Positions 1-4,846 of a DNA stretch of 5,913 nt are shown in pieces. The position numbers were made by a program, and so were the translations under genes. This stretch comes from Bryobacterales bacterium. Its GTDB lineage: Bacteria; Acidobacteriota; Terriglobia; Bryobacterales; Bryobacteraceae. Every line of letters begins with the position of its first letter. Position 1 is the first letter of the stretch. Location of the stretch: positions 1 to 5,913 of the forward strand of contig JANXQZ010000857.1 of assembly GCA_025353235.1 (NCBI GenBank), in the 5' to 3' direction. The notes under the pieces were generated by a model. It was not told the origin of the DNA. It saw only the letters and a list, made by a program, of their open reading frames with translations, and did no database searches.

Positions 1-629
1 CGCGCGAGGTCCAGCTCGTCTCCTTCGTGCTGGACGACGTTCAGCATACCTGGGAAAAACTGCTTCCCCAACAGGCAAACATTCCGTATAGACACGCAAA
101 GTTGGTTCTGTTTCGCAACGCGATCCAGTCTGCCTGCGGACAAGCTGAATCCGCAACCGGACCATTTTATTGCCCTGGCGACGAGAAGGTCTACATCGAC
201 CTTTCGTTCTATAACGAGCTCAAGAGCCGGTTCGGCGCGCCTGGCGAATTCGCCCAAGCCTACGTGCTAGCCCACGAAGTCGGCCACCATGTCCAAAAGC
301 TGCTTGGAATCGAGAATAAGGTGCGACGCTTACAGGAGCAAAATCCAAGCGAGGAGAAACCCCTGTCAGTTCGGCTGGAATTGCAGGCTGACTGTTTTGC
401 GGGTGTGTGGGGAAATTCCACCGAGCAGCGCAAGATCATCGATCAGGCTGATATCGCAGCGGGTCTGCAGGCCGCGGCTGCAGTCGGAGACGACCGTCTT
501 CAGAAGATGGCCACCGGGCATGTGAACCCGGAATCCTTCACGCATGGATCGTCTGCGCAGCGCATGCAATGGTTCAAGCAAGGACTCTCGAGCGGCAACA
601 TCTCAAGCTGCAACACGTTTGCTAAGTAG
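1..629 (+). CDS. ypfJ: YpfJ-type neutral zinc metallopeptidase, 5' end cut by the window
   Basis: The reading frame is open from the left edge (first full codon at base 3) to TAG at 627-629, giving 208 residues. A GTG at 27 could be read as a start, but the codons before it (REVQLVSF) continue the family's conserved region, so I treat the gene as truncated. E. coli YpfJ is roughly 290 residues, so about 80 N-terminal residues, usually including a membrane anchor, should lie upstream. The zinc motif HEVGHH is at bases 273-290, and its Glu is the expected catalytic base. ELQADCFAG follows from base 378; by analogy with other HExxH proteases its Glu may be the third zinc ligand (inference). The FYCPGDEKVYIDLSF block and the C-terminal THGSSAQRMQWFKQG segment also fit the Zn_protease family (PF04228). 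The physiological substrate is unknown. The 3' end overlaps the convergent bactofilin gene by 8 bases. Confidence 0.93.
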   Translation, partial: REVQLVSFVLDDVQHTWEKLLPQQANIPYRHAKLVLFRNAIQSACGQAESATGPFYCPGDEKVYIDLSFYNELKSRFGAPGEFAQAYVLAHEVGHHVQKLLGIENKVRRLQEQNPSEEKPLSVRLELQADCFAGVWGNSTEQRKIIDQADIAAGLQAAAAVGDDRLQKMATGHVNPESFTHGSSAQRMQWFKQGLSSGNISSCNTFAK

Positions 630-1128
630 CGGCTTTCGTCGGGGGCTTACGAATGTCGATGCCGCCTTTGAAGTAGGCCCCATCTTCGATAACGATTCCC
701 GCTGTCTGAACATCGCCGACTAGCTGGGCATCCTTTTTGATAAACACCTTGTCGAGGGCGTCCACGCGACCTTTGAGTGATCCCATCACTACCACCTCGC
801 GAGCCTTCACTGAGTCGACCGTGACTTTTCCGTTTGGGCCGATTGTCAGCCGATGATCGGCCAGGTCTATCGAGCCTTCCACGTCTCCATCAATGGTTAG
901 ATCTTCCTTACTCGATATTTGACCTCTCACGATGACGTTGCGGCCCAGGATGGCAGCCGGCCGTGTCGGTTCTGGACGGAGAGGAGGGGCGGAGGCAGCC
1001 AATGTCGAGACTGATGCAGGGAGAGGTGCCGTGACCGTCGAAGTAGGGCGCGAAGGTGAACTCGCCGCCGGTGCCGCGACCGTCTGCCGCGACTTCGTGT
1101 CCTCTTCGGTGCGCTTATTCCAGTTCAT
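622..1128 (-). CDS. Bactofilin (polymer-forming cytoskeletal protein)
   Basis: The protein has 168 residues. Residues 1-57 form a polar, then Pro/Ala/Ser/Thr-rich disordered tail. Residues about 60-162 form the bactofilin core, with short repeated beta-strand turns (GQISSKEDLTIDGDVEGSID, GSLKGRVDA, GDVQTAGIVIEDGAYFKGGID) that match the right-handed beta-helix of the family (PF04519, formerly DUF583). Bactofilins self-assemble without nucleotide into filaments at the inner face of the membrane and scaffold cell-shape, stalk or chromosome-positioning functions; which of these applies here cannot be told. The start ATG is well fixed because an in-frame TAG lies immediately upstream on the minus strand (bases 1129-1131). 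No strong Shine-Dalgarno is visible ahead of it. I see no transmembrane helix; membrane association, if any, would go through a partner or the tail. It is transcribed divergently from the histidine kinase and convergently with the protease gene. Confidence 0.94.
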   Translation of the reverse strand: MNWNKRTEEDTKSRQTVAAPAASSPSRPTSTVTAPLPASVSTLAASAPPLRPEPTRPAAILGRNVIVRGQISSKEDLTIDGDVEGSIDLADHRLTIGPNGKVTVDSVKAREVVVMGSLKGRVDALDKVFIKKDAQLVGDVQTAGIVIEDGAYFKGGIDIRKPPTKAAT

Positions 1129-1211
1129 CTAAGAGTAGAGTGCCTGCAATACCAACCTTCTCTCAGGCTAAAGCATTGGCTTCAAATGCCGATCAGTTAG
1201 GTGAAGTGCAA
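1129..1211. promoter_or_regulatory. Divergent intergenic region between bactofilin and histidine kinase
   Basis: This 83-base gap must hold the start signals for both the bactofilin gene (leftward) and the kinase-regulator operon (rightward), unless they lie inside the flanking genes. I searched both strands for a spaced -35/-10 pair and found none convincing. The only strong element is the kinase ribosome binding site at 1199-1204. The promoter role is therefore inferred from gene orientation alone. Confidence 0.45.
1199..1204 (+). promoter_or_regulatory. Ribosome binding site AGGTGA deciding the kinase start
   Basis: AGGTGA lies 7 bases before the ATG at 1212, which is ideal spacing. This supports the start at 1212 over in-frame upstream alternatives: GTG at 1140, and an ATG at 1056 that would lie inside the oppositely oriented bactofilin coding sequence. 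Confidence 0.7.
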
Positions 1212-2906
1212 ATGTCGGAAATATCTCCCGAGTTGGCGGATGCGGCGGACGTGTTAAGCGATCAGCTGCTCGTCCACCTGAATCGACTTGCCATTATTCT
1301 GCTGCCGCATGCGGATTCTTTAGAGCGGCGCTTTGTCAAGAAGCTCGCGAAGCTCCGAGTTGGTCCCAAAGTTCGCACGGCACTCGTAGCGTTAACGGCC
1401 GGGGCGGCTGCCCGCGTACTGGCTACCGGCCTTCCTCCAGCCAAATTTATCGAACACGTTGAATATAACGGGCGTCGGCTGGCCAAATTGAATCTTTCGC
1501 CCAGCAGCATCGTGGAAGCGTTGCAAGAATACGATCGGCTGCTCACGCCCATCCTGAGGAAGTTGCAACCTTCTGAATACGCGAATTTCCAGTGGGTCCG
1601 GGAGCAGTTGCACTTTTGCGTGATCCTGACGCTGAATAATGCGTATTACCAGGTTCGCGAGGCCGAGACGCAAGCGTTTTACGAGCTGTTCCGAGTGGAA
1701 ATGGAGTCCCGAAACCTGGACGAGCTGCTCGCTGGATTTTTGCAAACGCTGGTGCAGGTCTGCCATGCCGATGCAGGGCGCCTTTATCTACTGAACGACG
1801 CTGGAACTGCTTGGATTCTGCGATCTGCCAGCACTGCCGGAGAGATTCCGCACAGCGTAGAAAACCCGCCTGTGCAAATCCGGGGTCGCGCCTTGCAGCG
1901 GCTTTCGCGAGCTCAACAAATCGAACCTGCGAGCGGGAAGGCTGATCTGCTCTTGGATGAAAGCTGGAAATCGAAGTTCAAGTCCTGCTGGTCAGTCCCG
2001 CTCGCTGCCGTCGGACGCACCAAGGGCGTCATGCAGTTCGGCTTCTCCAAGCCTTACGAATGGCTTCCCCGCGAGCAGGAGATGCTTTCTGCTGCTGCCG
2101 AAAGATGCCTAATGGCGGCCGAGAAGGCCCGCCTCATGGAAAGTCTTGCAGCTCGAGAGGAACAGGTTCGGCAGCTTGCCGAGCACATGCTGCATGTCGA
2201 GGAGATGGAACGGCGGCGAATCAGCCGTGAGTTGCACGATGAAGCCGGACAGTCTTTGCTTTGCATGCGACTCCAGATGGAGATGCTAGAAAACTCACTT
2301 CCGCCTGAGAAGGTTGAGTGGATCGGGCGCTTGCGCGAGGTGCGGGACCTCACCGAAAGAACCATTATCGAAATGCGCAGGCTGATTGCCGCGCTGAGTC
2401 CGGCGGTTCTGGAGCAGCTAGGTCTAGGAGCGGCGCTCCGACAGCTGGTTACCCGCTTTCGCAGACTGCATCCGATCCGGGTAAAGCTGCAACTAACCAA
2501 GCTGGGCCGTCTGCCCCAAGGCACCGAGATTATTGTATACAGACTCGTGCAGGAATGTTTTAACAATATTGCCAAGCATTCGCACGCCACCGCCGTAAAC
2601 ATTTCCGCTGCTTCGGCCGATGGAACAGTTAGATTGAACGTTGAAGACAATGGCGTCGGTTTCCAAGTGGAAGAGGCTTTCGCCCGGAGGGATTCCTTTG
2701 GACTCTCCGGAATGCGTGAACGGGTTGCTCTCCTGGGAGGGCACTTTGAAGTGCTGAGCCATCCCGCCGAGAGTGCCTCGGCAAGAAAGCGTGGAACGAA
2801 AATTTCGATCCTGCTTCCGATATCCACTATCGGAAGTCGAGCGGGAATCGAGCGGCTAATTCAATCAGGAATACACAGCAGGAAGGAGTTCGCGGCAGTC
2901 GAGTAA
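1212..2906 (+). CDS. Soluble GAF-domain sensor histidine kinase (HisKA_3 / NarL-partner type)
   Basis: The protein has 564 residues from the ATG at 1212 (AGGTGA 7 bases upstream) and no membrane segment, so it is a cytoplasmic sensor. Residues 1 to about 160 are an all-helical domain I do not firmly recognise; its NGRRLAKLNLSPSSIVEAL stretch loosely recalls globin-fold sensor domains. Residues about 166-305 form a GAF domain (LDELLAGFLQTLVQVCHADA, then a late SVPL..VGRTKGVMQF strand). A short coiled coil leads to the HisKA_3 dimerisation helix (ERRRISRELHDEAGQSL) with phospho-acceptor His342. Its HDxxxQ pattern is the one associated with both kinase and phosphatase activity in the NarX/DesK-like class. 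The HATPase domain shows the N box QECFNN (447-452), G1 box EDNGVGF (478-484) and G2 box GLSGM (497-501), and ends near 537. A 27-residue tail follows and contains a perfect inverted repeat at DNA level. The response regulator starts 5 bases after its stop, so the two form an operon and the regulator is the expected phosphate acceptor. The signal sensed is unknown. Confidence 0.93.
   Translation: MSEISPELADAADVLSDQLLVHLNRLAIILLPHADSLERRFVKKLAKLRVGPKVRTALVALTAGAAARVLATGLPPAKFIEHVEYNGRRLAKLNLSPSSIVEALQEYDRLLTPILRKLQPSEYANFQWVREQLHFCVILTLNNAYYQVREAETQAFYELFRVEMESRNLDELLAGFLQTLVQVCHADAGRLYLLNDAGTAWILRSASTAGEIPHSVENPPVQIRGRALQRLSRAQQIEPASGKADLLLDESWKSKFKSCWSVPLAAVGRTKGVMQFGFSKPYEWLPREQEMLSAAAERCLMAAEKARLMESLAAREEQVRQLAEHMLHVEEMERRRISRELHDEAGQSLLCMRLQMEMLENSLPPEKVEWIGRLREVRDLTERTIIEMRRLIAALSPAVLEQLGLGAALRQLVTRFRRLHPIRVKLQLTKLGRLPQGTEIIVYRLVQECFNNIAKHSHATAVNISAASADGTVRLNVEDNGVGFQVEEAFARRDSFGLSGMRERVALLGGHFEVLSHPAESASARKRGTKISILLPISTIGSRAGIERLIQSGIHSRKEFAAVE
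2814..2836. repeat. Perfect 9-bp inverted repeat, 5-base loop, inside kinase 3' end
   Basis: CTTCCGATA at 2814-2822 is followed by TCCAC and then its exact reverse complement TATCGGAAG at 2828-2836. In RNA a G-U pair (2813/2837) could add one more step. It covers codons 535-542 of the kinase, at and just past the end of the ATPase domain, and lies about 75 bases before the regulator start. No T-run follows, so it is not a standard intrinsic terminator. It could be an mRNA hairpin tuning regulator expression or mRNA stability, or a palindromic protein-binding site. The symmetry is seen directly; the function is inferred. Confidence 0.6.
2880..2888 (+). promoter_or_regulatory. Strong Shine-Dalgarno-like AGGAAGGAG, oddly far from the regulator start
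   Basis: AGGAAGGAG is the best ribosome binding match near the kinase-regulator junction, but 23 bases separate it from the ATG at 2912. No in-frame ATG, GTG or TTG lies at normal spacing. Close to the ATG there is only GAG followed by the kinase stop TAA. The regulator is therefore probably translated by coupling to the kinase, with this purine run perhaps acting as a standby or re-initiation site (inference). Confidence 0.35.
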
Positions 2907-2911
2907 ACAAT

Positions 2912-3580
2912 ATGGCTAAAATTCGCATCATGTTGGCGGACGATCACACCCTTTTTCGTCAAGGCATCAGGACTCTCATCTCCGCAGAAGCGGACATGGA
3001 GGTTGTAGGAGAAGCGTCCAATGGCGGAGATGCGGTCGAAAAAGCCGGAGAGTGCCGCCCTGATGTGGTTCTGATGGACATCGGCATGGTCGGGCTAAGC
3101 AGCTTTGAAGCTACCCGGCAGATCAAAAAGCACCGTCCGGAGACTCGCGTCCTGTTTCTTACCATGTACGATGACGAAGACTATCTTGTAGAAGGCATGG
3201 AAGTCGGCGCGAGCGGCTACGTGCTCAAGGACAGCCCGGCCGCCCAGTTAACCGCTGCCATTCGCGACATCTGCCGAGGAGGCAGCTATCTAAGCCCACG
3301 CATGTTGTCCCAGCTTGTCGACGATTTTCGGTCTCGTATCAAATCTGCGAACCGTATGCCCCGCTTTGCGACATTGACTACGCGTGAACGCGAGGTGCTC
3401 AAGATTCTGGCCGAGGGGAGCTCCGTAAAAGAGATCGCGTGCGACCTGAATCTCAGCGTAAAGACCGTTGAAGCGCACAAGTTCAACCTGATGCGCAAGC
3501 TGGACATCCACAACAAGGCGCAACTTGTCCAGTATGCAATTCAGAAGAAAATCATCAAGATTCCCAACCTAGTCAGTTAG
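2912..3580 (+). CDS. NarL/LuxR-family response regulator
   Basis: The protein has 222 residues, the usual length for this family. Residues 1 to about 120 form the receiver domain: acidic pair Asp10/Asp11, phosphorylation site Asp56 in DVVLMDIGM, switch Thr84 in LFLTMYDDEDY, and Lys106 in GYVLKD. All catalytic positions are intact. The proline usually found four residues after the phospho-Asp is Val60 here (MDIGMVGLSSF). Residues about 153-212 form the LuxR-type helix-turn-helix (LTTREREVLKILAEGSSVKEIACDLNLSVKTVEAHKFNLMRKLDI), which binds DNA as a dimer once phosphorylated. It follows the kinase stop by 5 bases with no good ribosome site at normal distance, so translational coupling is likely. 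Its target genes are not evident; the divergent gap upstream of the kinase is a candidate for autoregulation. The last 8 bases overlap the convergent DUF3500 gene. Confidence 0.96.
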   Translation: MAKIRIMLADDHTLFRQGIRTLISAEADMEVVGEASNGGDAVEKAGECRPDVVLMDIGMVGLSSFEATRQIKKHRPETRVLFLTMYDDEDYLVEGMEVGASGYVLKDSPAAQLTAAIRDICRGGSYLSPRMLSQLVDDFRSRIKSANRMPRFATLTTREREVLKILAEGSSVKEIACDLNLSVKTVEAHKFNLMRKLDIHNKAQLVQYAIQKKIIKIPNLVS

Positions 3581-4787
3581 ATCCATGAGGGTATTGCTGA
3601 TAATGCTGGCGGAGCAGATCCTTCCCATAATCGTTGCCGTTGGGCGTCCGGACGACAGCGTGAATATGCTCATGGTTTGGAGCGCCCGGATCTGCGGCTA
3701 AATGGCGAAGGCCAACCGGAACCTGATGGTCGAATTCGATCAATACCACCGGACTGTGGATCCGGTAGTAGAACACGCTGGTGTCGTCCGTTCCGCCTAT
3801 CCAAGCGAAATACGTGTTGTCGAGATGCTGCCGAACCTCTTCCATCTTGACCTTGGCGTGTCCATCGTCCATGTTCCCGACATACTCGCTTACCAGAGTC
3901 AATAGTTGCTTCTTCTGCGTGGCGGTGAAGCTGGATGCCCGAACGCCAGCGTAATCCAGGATCACATTGTCCTTAAACGCCTCGGACACATTATTATTCC
4001 CGGTCTTAGACACGTTCAACACCGCTTTGGCTTTCTGGCCCTCGTCAAGCGCCCTGATCATGGCGAGCCCAAGAGCCTGCTCATCTTGCAGAACGCTGGT
4101 GCCCTGAAACTTTCCCGCATGCGCGATCACCGGCTCCGAGCCGACGAAGTTGGGCGTCATCACCACCTGATCCCCCAGCACGAAGTAGTTAACGATGAGA
4201 TGATGACCGTCCAATTGCCAGCCCCACGGCTTGTCTTTCGACGGCTCCCCCATCAGTGTGATCCAGTAGAGCCACTCGCCGTAGCGGCCAAAGTTCCCGT
4301 TATTGAGCTCGCCAAGCGTGTAGTTCAGCTTCATGATGTCGCGCGAAAGTTTCATGCCCTTCGCGCTCAAAGACGCACGCATCAACCCGAATGCGGCCTC
4401 TTTCTGACCTGCCGACATCTCGTTGAAACTCACGCCCTGACGCACGTAGAAATCCTGATTCATCCACTTGCGCCATTCCAGGTCATCCACCGGGAACATC
4501 GTCTTCTTCCGCTGATCCGAGTCCAGCACGGACAGGAATGCAACCGCCGCCTTGCGTACAGGCTCAGTCGAAACGCCCGTAGATCGCAAGGGGAACAGCC
4601 CCGTCTGCAGCGTGCCATTGGTCGTGATGCCTTTGAACGCTTCCGCAAGTCCCTTCTTTTCAGCGTCGAGCGACATGGCCCGGAATCTTTGGGCTTGATC
4701 GCCGGCCTGCGGTTGGGACCGGGCTCTGCCGTAGCCGAGAATCAGCAAAACCGCGAAAGAGAGAACGCCCAAGGCTCGTTTATTCAT
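3573..4787 (-). CDS. Exported DUF3500-family protein of unknown function
   Basis: The protein has 404 residues. The N-terminus is a Sec signal peptide: MNKR, a hydrophobic run at about residues 6-18, then ARS|Q as a likely cleavage site near residue 24. There is no lipobox Cys, so it is probably periplasmic or secreted. The mature part carries the DUF3500 (PF12006) pattern: an early FLSVLDSDQRKKTMFPVDDLEWRKW block, WGWQLDGHHLIVNY with Gly194-His195-His196, a TPNFVGSEP block, FAWIGG and YYRIHSPVVLIEFDHQ, and a C-terminal HEHIHAVVRTPNGNDYG segment (His372, His374, His376). The conserved histidines would suit metal binding, but no activity is established for the family and I do not assign one. 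The start ATG has no visible Shine-Dalgarno, but the signal peptide begins right there, which supports it. The gene is divergent from the acyl-CoA dehydrogenase gene and convergent with the response regulator gene. Confidence 0.9.
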   Translation of the reverse strand: MNKRALGVLSFAVLLILGYGRARSQPQAGDQAQRFRAMSLDAEKKGLAEAFKGITTNGTLQTGLFPLRSTGVSTEPVRKAAVAFLSVLDSDQRKKTMFPVDDLEWRKWMNQDFYVRQGVSFNEMSAGQKEAAFGLMRASLSAKGMKLSRDIMKLNYTLGELNNGNFGRYGEWLYWITLMGEPSKDKPWGWQLDGHHLIVNYFVLGDQVVMTPNFVGSEPVIAHAGKFQGTSVLQDEQALGLAMIRALDEGQKAKAVLNVSKTGNNNVSEAFKDNVILDYAGVRASSFTATQKKQLLTLVSEYVGNMDDGHAKVKMEEVRQHLDNTYFAWIGGTDDTSVFYYRIHSPVVLIEFDHQVPVGLRHLAADPGAPNHEHIHAVVRTPNGNDYGKDLLRQHYQQYPHGSN

Positions 4788-4846
4788 GATGACGTAGGGC
4801 AGTTATATCACGACATCCAAATCAGGATAAAATTCTCGTAAACAGC
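4788..4846. promoter_or_regulatory. Compact divergent promoter region, DUF3500 / acyl-CoA dehydrogenase
   Basis: This 59-base gap separates two divergent starts. On the + strand TAAAAT (4828-4833) resembles a -10 box. On the - strand TATAAC (complement of 4802-4807) does too. The matching -35 positions are poor on both strands (about 3 of 6 bases). If both boxes are real, the two promoters overlap and both transcripts would have leaders of only a few bases, which would fit the lack of a Shine-Dalgarno before either start. This is read by eye and is weak. Confidence 0.3.

Noticed and set aside
463..482. CTGCAG repeated around GCCGCGG in the protease gene
   Set aside because: It encodes an alanine-rich LQAAAAV run; GC-rich alanine codons give this symmetry by chance.
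600..660. Possible bidirectional terminator between the protease and bactofilin genes
   Set aside because: The coding sequences overlap here and I found no stable GC stem followed by a T-run on either strand.
932..1132. A 66-codon + strand frame inside the bactofilin gene
   Set aside because: It is antisense to the low-complexity tail of the bactofilin and its Gly/Arg/Ala-rich composition mirrors that tail.
1056..1211. N-terminal extension of the histidine kinase by 52 residues from an ATG at 1056
   Set aside because: It would overlap the bactofilin gene on the other strand by 73 bases, its residues are low-complexity, and the ATG at 1212 has a well-placed AGGTGA.
2054..2827. A 257-codon frame on the - strand opposite the kinase
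   Set aside because: It is Ser/Arg-rich with no domain, and it is antisense to the HisKA_3/HATPase region whose motifs are all intact.
4131..4143. Palindrome CGGCTC-C-GAGCCG
   Set aside because: The one-base centre cannot form a hairpin loop, and it encodes the conserved GSEP segment of the DUF3500 protein, so codon choice explains it.
3906..4841. A 311-codon open frame on the + strand opposite the DUF3500 gene
   Set aside because: It lies almost wholly antisense to a recognisable DUF3500 coding sequence. Its translation is rich in Arg, His and Leu with no known domain, as expected for a shadow frame in GC-rich DNA.
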